Source: Sphingobacterium bambusae
GTDB taxonomy: Bacteria; Bacteroidota; Bacteroidia; Sphingobacteriales; Sphingobacteriaceae
Direction: 5' to 3'
DNA: 64,000 nt
NCBI RefSeq assembly: GCF_033955345.1
Contig: NZ_CP138332.1
Coordinates: 4,092,001 to 4,156,000 of the forward strand
Shown: one piece after another, positions 24,187 to 32,705 of the stretch
Layout: every line of letters starts with the position of its first letter
Numbering within the stretch: position 1 is the stretch's first letter
Position numbers and translations under genes: made by a program
Notes under the pieces: generated by a model
The model's input: the letters and a program-made list of their open reading frames with translations, nothing else
Told to the model about the DNA's origin: nothing
Databases searched by the model: none

Positions 24187-25104
24187 ATGGTACGTAAAAT
24201 TGTGACTTTTACCTTGTTTTTGTTGAATCTAGTGGCTTCGGCACAATCTCAAAAACTATATCTTTTTGTAACAGCGGATAGCTTGAAGCAGGGTGTAAGA
24301 AATCAAGAAGGCGCTGTTGTTATTCCTGCTGATCACCCGGTTATAGGCTATTGGTCAGCGGATGAACTGATTGCCGATTCCATCATCGATTTTTATGGCA
24401 TGCCTCACGGAGAACAGCCCGATTTTGATTCGCTGAGACCTGCTTACACGGCGAATACCACATTTGATCGTTCGGGTAAAGTGCTGTATCATCCTTTTTT
24501 CTTTGACAATGGAGCTGACTATATTCAGGAAGGTACACGGCGGTATGTGGATCGCAAGACAGGAAAGATGGGCTTGGTGCATCCCTACGGAAAGGTGCTG
24601 ATTCCAGCTTTGTATGATTTTATCAGCCCTTTGCATGATGGTTACCTCATGGCCTATAATGGCGTGCAACGCCAAACTGAAGCAGGGGGGGAGCATTGGC
24701 GTATTGTTCCAGATCCAAAAAAGAAATATGAAGCTTTTGTGTTGAACAAAGAAGGTAAAAAAGTAAAGGGACGGATGAAAGGTAGTCAGGATGCCACACT
24801 GCAATGGGCTTCTGATTCTTTATATTATCCCGATTTTTATCGTGCTGTAGATGTCAAGGAAGAGAAGTTACTGGCCCGTGTTCAGCAGGATCCCGATGTA
24901 CAGCGCTTATTTGCAGGAGCAGCAACGGATGCTCCCTACTACATTCTCGAGCGTCCGACGGCCGCTTTTCCTTACTATATTATCGGCCATTCACAACAGT
25001 ATTCGTTCAGCTACGTCGCCGTTGACGAGCATGGTGCACGCTATCATTTTGATTACTACAAGCCGATGATGCCGTTGAAGGCCTACCTTAAATCGATCCA
25101 ATAG
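24187..25104 (+). CDS. Secreted protein with a WG-repeat-like segment
   Basis: A 305-residue exported protein (signal peptide about 1-19, ending ASAQ). The central part contains YVDRKTGKMGLVHPYGKVLIPALYDFISPLHDGY (about 119-152), which fits a WG-repeat unit (G-x-x-x-x-x-G-x-x-x-I-P-x-x-Y-D). The rest has no recognised domain. WG-repeat proteins are often cell-surface or ligand-binding, but no role can be assigned. It is transcribed divergently from the duplicated-barrel gene across 101 bp. Confidence 0.65.
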   Translation: MVRKIVTFTLFLLNLVASAQSQKLYLFVTADSLKQGVRNQEGAVVIPADHPVIGYWSADELIADSIIDFYGMPHGEQPDFDSLRPAYTANTTFDRSGKVLYHPFFFDNGADYIQEGTRRYVDRKTGKMGLVHPYGKVLIPALYDFISPLHDGYLMAYNGVQRQTEAGGEHWRIVPDPKKKYEAFVLNKEGKKVKGRMKGSQDATLQWASDSLYYPDFYRAVDVKEEKLLARVQQDPDVQRLFAGAATDAPYYILERPTAAFPYYIIGHSQQYSFSYVAVDEHGARYHFDYYKPMMPLKAYLKSIQ

Positions 25105-25178
25105 GCATACTACTGTTGGATACTTTGTATGTTGAACACGCTGTTGCTGGAGTAGTGCCTAGTCATGGAGCGCTATTG

Positions 25179-25739
25179 CTAAGCCCAATATTGGAGATGA
25201 AGCATCTCTTTCCCGAAAATATTTTTTTGCTCGACTTCTCGAAAACCGATTTGAAGGTACAGCTTTTTTGCTCGAGGATTTTCTTGATCGACGAGCAATC
25301 CCAAGATGCCATCCTGTTGTTTGCAGTAGAGATCAATGGCGTAAAGCAGTAGGATTTTGCCTATACCTTTGCCACGGGCTAGCGGAGAAACCGCTAAGCT
25401 GTCCACATATACTTCGCCGGCTTGGGTTTCGAGTGCAGGGTCGATATGATGGCCGTATTCGTTTGCAAGAACGTTCAGCACGGGCGCCCGTAGTTGTAAG
25501 ATGGCTGCACCCGGGTAGCAGCACAGTTGCCCTAAAAGGATGCCATCTTCTTCTGCAACAAGAATGTTTTCATACGAATATTGGTTGCCCGGTTTACGTA
25601 TCAAGGAGGTGAGGAAAGCATGCGCTTTTTGTGTGTCCGCTTCTCCGATGAAATAAAATACAATGTCCTGCATGGCATGCAACATTAATGTTGCCAGCGC
25701 TTGAGCTTCTTCAGGTCTAGCCTTTCTAATATGTATCAT
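25179..25739 (-). CDS. GNAT-family N-acetyltransferase
   Basis: A 186-residue acetyltransferase of the GNAT fold. The acetyl-CoA pyrophosphate loop is visible as VSPLARGKGIGKILL (about 114-128), preceded by VYVDSLAV. NPRAKKLYLQIGF gives the usual C-terminal tyrosine-bearing motif. The substrate is unknown (protein, small amine or antibiotic). It is preceded on the same strand by the tig terminator, so it is probably expressed on its own. Confidence 0.87.
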   Translation of the reverse strand: MIHIRKARPEEAQALATLMLHAMQDIVFYFIGEADTQKAHAFLTSLIRKPGNQYSYENILVAEEDGILLGQLCCYPGAAILQLRAPVLNVLANEYGHHIDPALETQAGEVYVDSLAVSPLARGKGIGKILLLYAIDLYCKQQDGILGLLVDQENPRAKKLYLQIGFREVEQKNIFGKEMLHLQYWA

Positions 25740-25756
25740 ATGCCCTTAAAACTAAA

Positions 25757-25780
25757 AAGGCTACCCCAAAAGGTAGCCTT
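25757..25780 (-). terminator. Terminator after trigger factor
   Basis: AAGGCTACC (25757-25765) pairs with GGTAGCCTT (25772-25780) over six bases. On the minus strand it is followed by TTTTTAG. It lies 23 bp past the tig stop. Confidence 0.85.
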
Positions 25781-25802
25781 ACTATTTTATAATTACTAAT
25801 AC

Positions 25803-27137
25803 TTACTTTTCTAGTTTTTCGAAATCTACGTACGTGATTTCTTCTGGGTTCAAGCTTACGTTTTCTTTCAAGTAGTCGAATACTTTCAAGGCTTTCGCTT
25901 CTTCAAATAAACGGTTCGCTTGCTCTCTGTCTTGTAGCAATTGCATAGCGAATTGATTCAATTGCTCATCGGTAGGCTCTTCGTTGATGTTGTACATCTT
26001 GATTTGAGCATAGATACGCTCTTTGGCCAAAGAGATAACCTCGTCATACTTCACCTCTAGGCTATTCGCAGTAACGATGCGGTTTTCGATGATCGTCCAT
26101 TTTAGGTTGCTCAAGAAATCTGCAAATCCTTCTTCCAATTCCTCATCGGAAATATTAGGATTTGTTGCTTTCAACCATTTTTTCAAGAAGGTTTCTGGAA
26201 AGGCAACGTCAACTTTATCCATACCATACGTATAGATATCGTTACGTAATTTCTGATCAGAATTTTGCTTAAACAAGTTTTCTACTTCCTCTTTAACTTT
26301 GGCTGTAAACTCTTCCTCTTTGGTTACTTCACCTGCAGGGAACAACTTGTCAAAAAACTCCTGATCTAGATCAGACTCTTCTAAGCGGTTGATGTTTTTA
26401 ACCGAAAGCTCAAACTTAGTAACATCCAAATTTGTTGCTTCTTCTTCTGTGATACCTAAGATGCGAGCAATATCAGCAACTTTGAATGCTTTTTTTACAT
26501 CGATTTTTACGGTATCATCTTTTTTCAAGCCTACTAAAGATTTTTTTACTTTAGCATCTTCGATGATATCGGTACGTACTGAAGTCGTTTTTTCAATACC
26601 TTCTTCTTTTTCTTGCTTCAAGGTAGCATACAACACGTCACCTTCTTCAGAAACTTCCGGATTGGTCATTTTACCGTAGCTGCGACGTAGGTTTTTTACA
26701 CGCTCAGCAAGAGTAGCATCGTCCGCTTTGATATCGTAAGCCGTAAAGGCTGTCTCTTTGGAGAATGGTGTTTCGAAAGCTGGTGCTAAACCGATCTCGT
26801 AGTTGAAAGCAAATGTATCTTTGAAATCCCAGCTGTAGTTTGCATCAGCATCACTTTCTACAGGTAGGGGTTGGCCTAAAACTTCAAGTTTGTTCTCACC
26901 AATATATTCAGCAATTTTGTCGTTAACCAATTTATTGATCTCATCAAACAAAATAGACTTTCCGTAAGTACGTCTGATATGGCCAGTAGGTACCATTCCT
27001 GGACGAAAACCAGGTAACTTCGCTTTCTTTGCCTGCTCTTTGATAGCTTTATCTACCGTAGGATTGTAATCCTCGGGTGTTAACTCAACGTTGATTTTTG
27101 CGTTGACATCGTCAACTTTTTGGTGTGAAATATTCAT
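25803..27137 (-). CDS. tig: Trigger factor, ribosome-associated chaperone
   Basis: A 444-residue chaperone that binds the ribosome exit tunnel and emerging chains. The N-terminal ribosome-binding domain has the family signature KKAKLPGFRPGMVPTGHIRR (about 36-55), the GFRPGK-like loop. A mid-chain FKBP-like domain (about 150-245) is present but weak, as is usual in Bacteroidota. The C-terminal helical arms (about 260-440) follow. Length is normal. A tRNA-Leu gene and a terminator lie upstream on the same strand. Confidence 0.95.
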   Translation of the reverse strand: MNISHQKVDDVNAKINVELTPEDYNPTVDKAIKEQAKKAKLPGFRPGMVPTGHIRRTYGKSILFDEINKLVNDKIAEYIGENKLEVLGQPLPVESDADANYSWDFKDTFAFNYEIGLAPAFETPFSKETAFTAYDIKADDATLAERVKNLRRSYGKMTNPEVSEEGDVLYATLKQEKEEGIEKTTSVRTDIIEDAKVKKSLVGLKKDDTVKIDVKKAFKVADIARILGITEEEATNLDVTKFELSVKNINRLEESDLDQEFFDKLFPAGEVTKEEEFTAKVKEEVENLFKQNSDQKLRNDIYTYGMDKVDVAFPETFLKKWLKATNPNISDEELEEGFADFLSNLKWTIIENRIVTANSLEVKYDEVISLAKERIYAQIKMYNINEEPTDEQLNQFAMQLLQDREQANRLFEEAKALKVFDYLKENVSLNPEEITYVDFEKLEK

Positions 27138-27167
27138 ACTCTCGTTTAGCTTTTACGCATTTTTCAA

Positions 27168-27202
27168 AAAAAAATCCTCCCGAGTTTATTAAGTTCGGGA
27201 GG
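27168..27202 (-). terminator. Terminator between tRNA-Leu and tig
   Basis: CCTCCCGA (27176-27183) pairs with TCGGGAGG (27195-27202). On the minus strand, the direction of the tRNA, the stem is followed by a run of T. It should end the tRNA transcript just before tig. Confidence 0.8.
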
Positions 27203-27211
27203 ACATCCAAG

Positions 27212-27293
27212 TGCGGAAGAAGGGACTCGAACCCCCACGCCTTGCGGCGCCAGATCCTAAGTCTGGTGCGGCTACCAATTACGCCACTTCCGC
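27212..27293 (-). tRNA. tRNA-Leu (anticodon TAG)
   Basis: On the minus strand, GCGGAAG opens the acceptor stem and CTTCCGC closes it, with A as discriminator. The anticodon arm CCAGA-CTTAGGA-TCTGG carries TAG in the loop. A long variable arm (CGCCGCAAGGCG) is typical of a class II tRNA, and GGTTCGAGTCC is the T arm. The length is 82 nt without CCA. Confidence 0.95.
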
Positions 27294-27397
27294 AGTTATT
27301 AGGACTTTTATTGTGGCACAAAGATAGGAACGGAAACTATATTCTGCAAGTATTTTTTGAAAATATTTTTAAAAAAATAACAAAATAAAAATAGCTC

Positions 27398-27428
27398 TTG
27401 CATAAGTCTTTTATATTCATTTACTTTG
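27398..27428 (+). promoter_or_regulatory. Putative promoter of the creD operon
   Basis: TTG (27398-27400) and TTACTTTG (27421-27428), 20 bp apart, resemble the Bacteroidetes -33/-7 elements with one mismatch. A short dyad, ACAAAGTTCTTTGT, follows just before the first gene. Confidence 0.5.
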
Positions 27429-27446
27429 AAACACAAAGTTCTTTGT

Positions 27447-28061
27447 ATGGATCAGAAAGATTTAATAAAAGAAATAGGACACATCCGTTCCATCATGGAA
27501 AAGTCCTCTAAATTTCTCTCAATATCGGGGCTATCGGGCGTATTGATGGGTATGTACGCACTGGTTGGAGCTTTCTTTGCCTACCAAAAAGTGTATGGCT
27601 TAGGCGGCTTTACTTATCGTCATCATTATGTGACGGATGAAGGTATCGTGTCTTACCTCGGTATACTTGCCGTATTGGTCCTTGTTTTTTCATTGGTCAC
27701 GAGCGTACTGATGGCAAAACGAAAGGCAAAGCGATTGAAGCAGGTTATATGGAACCCGACCAGCAAAGCGATGCTGATTGCGATGGCACTGCCTTTGGTT
27801 ACGGGCGGATTGTTGGCTATAATCTTTGTTTGTAAAGGGTATCTTGCGCTCATTGCGGCTACCTTATTGATCTTTTATGGCTTGGCGCTTGCCGCAGGTA
27901 GCGTCTACACCTTTAAGGAAGTACGGTGGTTAGGTATCTTGGAAATAGCTTTAGGATTGCTAGCTTTGCTGTTTCCCGGTTACGGACTTTGGTTTTGGGT
28001 GGTTGGCTTCGGCTTGCTGCATATCATTTATGGTTTTATAGTTTACAAGAAATACGAATAA
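27447..28061 (+). CDS. Multi-pass membrane protein of unknown function
   Basis: A 204-residue inner-membrane protein starting MDQKDLIKEIGHIRSIMEKSS. A short soluble N-terminus precedes about six hydrophobic helices (LSISGLSGVLMGMYALVGAFFA; YLGILAVLVLVFSLVTSVL; AMLIAMALPLVTGGLLAIIF; ALIAATLLIFYGLALAAG; LGILEIALGLLALLFPG; LWFWVVGFGLLHIIYGFI). The pattern of a membrane sensor-like partner is common ahead of winged-helix regulators in Bacteroidota, but no function is established. It begins an operon that also contains a regulator, a Coq4-like gene and creD, with 1 bp before the next gene. Confidence 0.75.
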   Translation: MDQKDLIKEIGHIRSIMEKSSKFLSISGLSGVLMGMYALVGAFFAYQKVYGLGGFTYRHHYVTDEGIVSYLGILAVLVLVFSLVTSVLMAKRKAKRLKQVIWNPTSKAMLIAMALPLVTGGLLAIIFVCKGYLALIAATLLIFYGLALAAGSVYTFKEVRWLGILEIALGLLALLFPGYGLWFWVVGFGLLHIIYGFIVYKKYE

Positions 28062-28062
28062 G

Positions 28063-28365
28063 GTGGGGTTGGATCTCTCTCTATACAACAAGATTTTTGA
28101 AAATAGGCTTCGTTTGCAGATTATGGGCGTGCTCTTGGCAAATGAAGACTACGACTTTAGTTCGCTGAAGGAACTCTTGGAAGCTACCGATGGCAATCTA
28201 GCTTCCAATCTGAAAACCTTGGAGAAGGAGGGATACATCACGGTGGAGAAAAGCTTTGTCGATCGGAAACCGCATACACGGTACAAAAAGACAACGAAGG
28301 GGCAGAAAGCATTTGCTGATCACCTGACCGCACTCGAAAATTTGATAAAGCAGCAGTATAAATAA
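28063..28365 (+). CDS. Winged-helix transcriptional regulator
   Basis: A 100-residue regulator of the PF13601 winged-helix type. FENRLRLQIMGVLLANEDYD (about 12-31), SSLKELLEATDGNLASNLKT (about 33-52, the recognition helix with T-D-G-N-L) and LEKEGYITVEKSFVDRKPHTRY (the wing) match well. Such regulators pair with the membrane protein upstream and CreD downstream in many Bacteroidota. The start is not ATG: GTG at 28063 is used here, and TTG at 28069 would also give a family-length protein, with AGG placed as ribosome-binding site. Confidence 0.87.
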   Translation: MGLDLSLYNKIFENRLRLQIMGVLLANEDYDFSSLKELLEATDGNLASNLKTLEKEGYITVEKSFVDRKPHTRYKKTTKGQKAFADHLTALENLIKQQYK

Positions 28366-28413
28366 ATTTTTTTGTTCATCAACTTTGTAATTCAAAGTAC
28401 TTTTTAAATATTT

Positions 28414-28899
28414 ATGAAGACGATTCGACTACGTTTGATGATGGCCCTATATGATGGATCATCGCGCTTATATGCGCAGTTGTTCAAGCGCCATAAAAAG
28501 CCTTGGGGTATCAGTAAGATGGCTTTTTTAGCTTATCCTTCAGGCACCTTGGGGGCAGCTTTAGGCGAATTTTATGCCCATAATGGCTTCGATGTGATGC
28601 CTAAGCTGGAAAACCATGATGTTTTTCATGTGCTCACAGAAACTGGAACCGCCATCCAGGATGAGATTGCGATGCAATATCTACTGTTGGGCAATGGGAA
28701 GATCAGCCTGTATCTGCTGGCTATGATTGGGATTGGAACCAGCCTCTATCCTGAGCACTTTCGCTACTTTGTACAATCTTTTCGAAAGGGAAAAGCTTGC
28801 CAGCCCTTTCATGGGCTGGAGTTTAGCCATCTTTTGGAACATCCGCTAAGCATGCTGCAAGGTATGCTCATTGCTAAAAACGCTACTATTCACTTTTAA
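28414..28899 (+). CDS. Coq4-like protein
   Basis: A 161-residue protein whose centre has the Coq4 pattern: HDVFHVLTETG followed by an acidic residue in helix IQDEIAMQYLLLG (about 68-92). In Coq4 this HD-x-x-H-(x)n-E motif binds a metal during ubiquinone synthesis. Members of this phylum make menaquinone, so a ubiquinone role is unlikely, and the enzyme may act on another substrate. It sits 48 bp after the regulator gene and 12 bp before creD. Confidence 0.75.
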   Translation: MKTIRLRLMMALYDGSSRLYAQLFKRHKKPWGISKMAFLAYPSGTLGAALGEFYAHNGFDVMPKLENHDVFHVLTETGTAIQDEIAMQYLLLGNGKISLYLLAMIGIGTSLYPEHFRYFVQSFRKGKACQPFHGLEFSHLLEHPLSMLQGMLIAKNATIHF

Positions 28900-28911
28900 C
28901 TAATAATTGTC

Positions 28912-30390
28912 ATGGAACATAAAAATCAACCCTATTCTCCTATGCCGGAGATACCTTCAACATCGTTAATCGATCGTTTATCATCGTCTATCGTACTTAA
29001 GCTTTTTGTGATGCTGGTACTTGTTTTATTCCTGCTCATTCCCTTGTCTTGGGTTCAGGATTTGATCGCAGAACGTAGCGGTCGGGAAGCGGAAGTAGGA
29101 AACGAGATTTCCAGCAAATGGGGCGGACCACAATTGGTGTCTGGCCCGGTGATTGGGATTCCCTATCGTTACGCGCAGCAAGTAAATAGAACAGGTGCCA
29201 ATGGAAAGCTCGAAACGGAAAATTATTGGGAAACGGATTATGTCTTTCTCACGGCCGATCAGGTTAAGGTCGAGGCCACTGTTGATCCGGAGCTTCGAAA
29301 ACGGGGAATTTACCAAACGGTCGTTTACAACGGCGCGTTGCAGATGCGCGGTAGTTTCGGCGAGATCGATTTAAAAAAGCTGAATATAGCGGCAGAAGAT
29401 GTGCAATGGCAGGATGCAAAACTGTTTTTAGGACTCAGCGACGTGAAAGGTCTAAAGTCGGCACCTAAGCTACAATGGAATGGGCAGGCCTCTTCTTTCC
29501 AGATTGGAAGCGGAGAGGTAGCTCTTTTTGAACAGAATATGTCGGTGCCCGTTGATCTGTCCTCGGGATCCACAACGGGATCTTTCACCTTACATATTGA
29601 TATCCGAGGGTCCAAAGCCTTGACCATCTTTCCTACGGCGGAAGAGACCGCAATAGCTGCTAAAGGGACGTGGCCAAATCCGAGTTTTGATGGCGGATTT
29701 TTGCCCGACGAAAGAGAAGTAGGTGAGCAGGCCTTCTCCGCCAACTGGCAGGTTCCGAGCTTCTCTCGCAAATTTCCTCGACAATGGACCGGAGCCAAAC
29801 GCGCTTTATATGAGAGGCTTCCCAACGGTGAAGATTTTCCATTACCCAAAGTCGTTGCAGATGGGCAAACAGTGAGTTCCTCCGATATGGCGACCTTATC
29901 GGGCCTGCAAGATATGGTACAGATCAATTTTTTGGAGTCTGTCAATAATTACCAGAAAACAAGTCGAGTGGCTAAATATGCGGTACTCGTTATCCTTCTG
30001 ACCTTCACATCGCTTTTCTTTACCGAAATACTTAAGAAGCAACGCGTACATTTGATTCAATACATATTGATCGGATGCGCGATGGTCTTATTCTATTCCT
30101 TGTTATTGGCCATTGCTGAGCATTTAGGCTTTAACTGGAGTTACCTAATCTCTGCTCTGGCAACTATTGCGTTGATCAGTTCGTTCATTTTTGGTATCAC
30201 CAAGGATCGTAAGTTGGGGATTTATTTCAGTGGTATCTTATCCTTGTGCTATGCTTTCATCTTTTTCCTATTACAGTTGCAAGACTATGCATTGATCGTT
30301 GGCACCGTTGGTGTATTCATTATGTTGGCCTTGCTTATGCGGTTTTCATTGAAGATCAACTGGTATCAATTTGAGCGCCGTTCGGCTTAA
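28912..30390 (+). CDS. creD: Cell-envelope integrity protein CreD
   Basis: A 492-residue inner-membrane protein. One N-terminal helix (VLKLFVMLVLVLFLLIPLSWV, about 29-49) is followed by a family signature (IAERSGREAEVGNEISSKWG), a large periplasmic region and about five C-terminal helices from ~356 (AVLVILLTFTSLFFTEILKK onward). CreD is linked to envelope stress and beta-lactam response in Proteobacteria; its biochemical role is unclear. The membrane protein, winged-helix regulator and Coq4-like gene upstream suggest it is controlled locally here. Confidence 0.9.
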   Translation: MEHKNQPYSPMPEIPSTSLIDRLSSSIVLKLFVMLVLVLFLLIPLSWVQDLIAERSGREAEVGNEISSKWGGPQLVSGPVIGIPYRYAQQVNRTGANGKLETENYWETDYVFLTADQVKVEATVDPELRKRGIYQTVVYNGALQMRGSFGEIDLKKLNIAAEDVQWQDAKLFLGLSDVKGLKSAPKLQWNGQASSFQIGSGEVALFEQNMSVPVDLSSGSTTGSFTLHIDIRGSKALTIFPTAEETAIAAKGTWPNPSFDGGFLPDEREVGEQAFSANWQVPSFSRKFPRQWTGAKRALYERLPNGEDFPLPKVVADGQTVSSSDMATLSGLQDMVQINFLESVNNYQKTSRVAKYAVLVILLTFTSLFFTEILKKQRVHLIQYILIGCAMVLFYSLLLAIAEHLGFNWSYLISALATIALISSFIFGITKDRKLGIYFSGILSLCYAFIFFLLQLQDYALIVGTVGVFIMLALLMRFSLKINWYQFERRSA

Positions 30391-30422
30391 TGTTTAGAAA
30401 TTAGCGTCCATGGTTCGTTTTT

Positions 30423-30452
30423 TTGTTCATTTGCGGGTCTATTTTACCTTTG
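30423..30452 (+). promoter_or_regulatory. Putative promoter of the S9 peptidase gene
   Basis: TTG (30423-30425) and TACCTTTG (30445-30452), 19 bp apart, match the Bacteroidetes -33/-7 consensus exactly. A transcript would start about 70 bp before the ATG. Confidence 0.65.
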
Positions 30453-30527
30453 TGCGCATGTTGGATCGGCAGCGATTTCGGGATAGGCATTTGATTTCTT
30501 AACTTGCAGGCATCTAACACAAACAAT

Positions 30528-32621
30528 ATGAATAAAATTTCTGCTTTGGCTTGTGCCCTGTTGCTGAGCTCATCCTTGCTGGCACAACATGCGCCTGAGA
30601 AAAGGATTAATAGAACATTGATTACGAATAAGATTTACGATGTGGGAGAAGAACGAATGACGCCAGAGAAATTATGGGCGCTTGGCCGTGTGTCTGCTGA
30701 AGGCCTATCGGCCGATGGCAAGTCTGTTGTATATGGCGTGTCAAACTATAGCTTGGGCGAAAATAAGTCTGAAAAAAACCTATATGTCGTGCCGGTAAAT
30801 GGTGGTTCGGCGGTGCAGTTTACGCATGAGGCTGGCGCGGAGTCGGTGCTACAGATTACTGCGGCGGGCGATGTGCTCTATTTGCTAAAGGGGCAGCTGT
30901 GGAGTAAACCTTTGTCTGGAGGAGAAGCTAAGCAGCTGACGGACATAGCGGAGGGTTTGGAGAACGTCAAATTATCTCCCGATGGGAAACACATTTTGTT
31001 CAGTCGTCCGGTTTTGGTGAACACGTATCACAGTGTGGATAAATATGCGGATTTGCCGAAGTCCAATGTTTATATTTATGACGATTTGGACTATAGGCAT
31101 TGGGACAGCTTTAACGATGGACGTTTTAACCACCCCTTCGTCGCGAGCTATGATAATGGGAAGATAGGCGAGCCGTTGGATCTTTTGGCTGGCGAAGCTT
31201 TTTACAGTCCACAGGCGCCCTTCGGTGGTGCGGACGATTTCGCCTGGTCGCCGGACAGTAAAGCGGTGTTGTATGTTTGTAAGAAAAAATTTGGTAAAGA
31301 ATATGCCGTCAGTACCAATACGGACATTTACCGCTACGATCTTGCGACGAAAGAAACCACCAACTTGACAGCAGGCATGGCTGGGTATGATACACATCCG
31401 GTTTATAGTCCTGATGGACAAAAGTTAGCTTGGCTAAGTATGAAGACAGATGGGTTTGAAGCTGATAAAACCGATATTGTGATTTTCGATCGTAAGTCGA
31501 CGCGTCGTTTAAACCTGACAGCTTCTTGGGACGGCACTGTAAATTCGTTTATTTGGAGCCGGGATGGTCGTAAGTTGTACTTTACGGCTCCCACCAAGGG
31601 TACGGTGCAGCTGTTTGAAGTTGCGCTGACTCCTAGTAAAAAGGATGCCGGCTTTACCGTAAAACAGATCAGTGAAGGACAATTTGATATTGGTGATATC
31701 GTTGCTGAGCTTGATGGCCAGCTGATCGTAACCTCGACAACCTTGACACGTGCTGCCGAGATTTATAGCTATGACCTGAAGAAAAAGTCATTGCGTGCAA
31801 TAACAACGGTCAACGATGCCGCTTACGCTAAGATTGCCAAGACAAAAGTAGAAGGCCGTTTTACAAAGGCTACTGATGGGGCCGATTTGTTTTCGTGGGT
31901 GATCTATCCGCCGAATTTCGATCCAAATAAAAAATACCCAACCCTTCTTTTCTGCCAAGGCGGTCCTCAAGCGGCCACAACTTTAGGCTACTCGTTCCGT
32001 TGGAACTTCCAGTTGATGGCCTCGCAGGGTTACATTGTTATTTTGCCAAATCGGCGCGGTATGCCGGGCTGGGGCGTCAAATGGAATCAAGATATTAGCA
32101 AAGATTGGGGCGGACAACCTATACGGGATTATTTATCGGCTATTGACGATTTGGCAAAAGAACCTTATGTTGATAAGCAACGTATTGGTGCGGTAGGAGC
32201 CAGTTATGGTGGCTACTCGGTATTTATGTTGGCCGGTGTACATGAAGGACGTTTTAAGTCGCTTATCTCGCATTGCGGATTGTTTGACATGACCTCATGG
32301 TATGGCACAACGGAAGAGCTGTTTTTTGCTAATTATGATTTGGGTGGCCCATATTGGGATAAAGCAAACGAAAAGACCTACACGGAGTTCAACCCTATCA
32401 AACATATAGATAAGTGGGATACGCCAATCCTGATCTTCCAAGGAGGAAAAGATTTTCGTGTGCCTATTGGGCAAGGCCTTGAAGCTTTTCAGGCCGCACA
32501 ATTGAAACAGGTGAAAAGCCGACTCGTTTATCTCCCTGAAGAGAACCACTGGGTGCTGTCTGGGCAGAACGCACAAGTGTGGCAACGCGAATTCTTTGGT
32601 TGGTTAAAAGAAACCTTATAG
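30528..32621 (+). CDS. Secreted S9-family prolyl oligopeptidase-type peptidase
   Basis: A 697-residue exported peptidase (signal peptide about 1-19, ending LLAQ). The N-terminal two thirds have beta-propeller repeats (LSPDGKHILFSRP, WSPDSKAVLYVC, YSPDGQKLAWLS, WSRDGRKLYFTA). The C-terminal alpha/beta-hydrolase domain carries GASYGGYS (nucleophile serine at about 560), GGKDFRVP (aspartate) and EENHWVL (histidine), a complete triad. The family cleaves short peptides, often after proline or by dipeptide release. The ATG at 30528 is chosen since the signal peptide begins there; upstream codons are only a TTG. It stands alone with its own promoter. Confidence 0.92.
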   Translation: MNKISALACALLLSSSLLAQHAPEKRINRTLITNKIYDVGEERMTPEKLWALGRVSAEGLSADGKSVVYGVSNYSLGENKSEKNLYVVPVNGGSAVQFTHEAGAESVLQITAAGDVLYLLKGQLWSKPLSGGEAKQLTDIAEGLENVKLSPDGKHILFSRPVLVNTYHSVDKYADLPKSNVYIYDDLDYRHWDSFNDGRFNHPFVASYDNGKIGEPLDLLAGEAFYSPQAPFGGADDFAWSPDSKAVLYVCKKKFGKEYAVSTNTDIYRYDLATKETTNLTAGMAGYDTHPVYSPDGQKLAWLSMKTDGFEADKTDIVIFDRKSTRRLNLTASWDGTVNSFIWSRDGRKLYFTAPTKGTVQLFEVALTPSKKDAGFTVKQISEGQFDIGDIVAELDGQLIVTSTTLTRAAEIYSYDLKKKSLRAITTVNDAAYAKIAKTKVEGRFTKATDGADLFSWVIYPPNFDPNKKYPTLLFCQGGPQAATTLGYSFRWNFQLMASQGYIVILPNRRGMPGWGVKWNQDISKDWGGQPIRDYLSAIDDLAKEPYVDKQRIGAVGASYGGYSVFMLAGVHEGRFKSLISHCGLFDMTSWYGTTEELFFANYDLGGPYWDKANEKTYTEFNPIKHIDKWDTPILIFQGGKDFRVPIGQGLEAFQAAQLKQVKSRLVYLPEENHWVLSGQNAQVWQREFFGWLKETL

Positions 32622-32640
32622 CCTTCGGTCCAAGTGAAAT

Positions 32641-32674
32641 AAAAAAGCTTCTCGAATTTTCGAGAAGCTTTTTT
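32641..32674. terminator. Bidirectional terminator
   Basis: AAAAAAGCTTCTCGAA pairs with TTCGAGAAGCTTTTTT over two bases (about 32641-32674), with T-runs on both strands. It separates the S9 peptidase gene from the convergent MCE gene. Confidence 0.92.
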
Positions 32675-32705
32675 TTATGCTTAACAACCTATATCGTGAA
32701 GCGAT

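Noticed and set aside
28414..28899. Evidence for ubiquinone biosynthesis
   Set aside because: Only one Coq4-like gene is present and the lineage uses menaquinone, so the pathway cannot be inferred.
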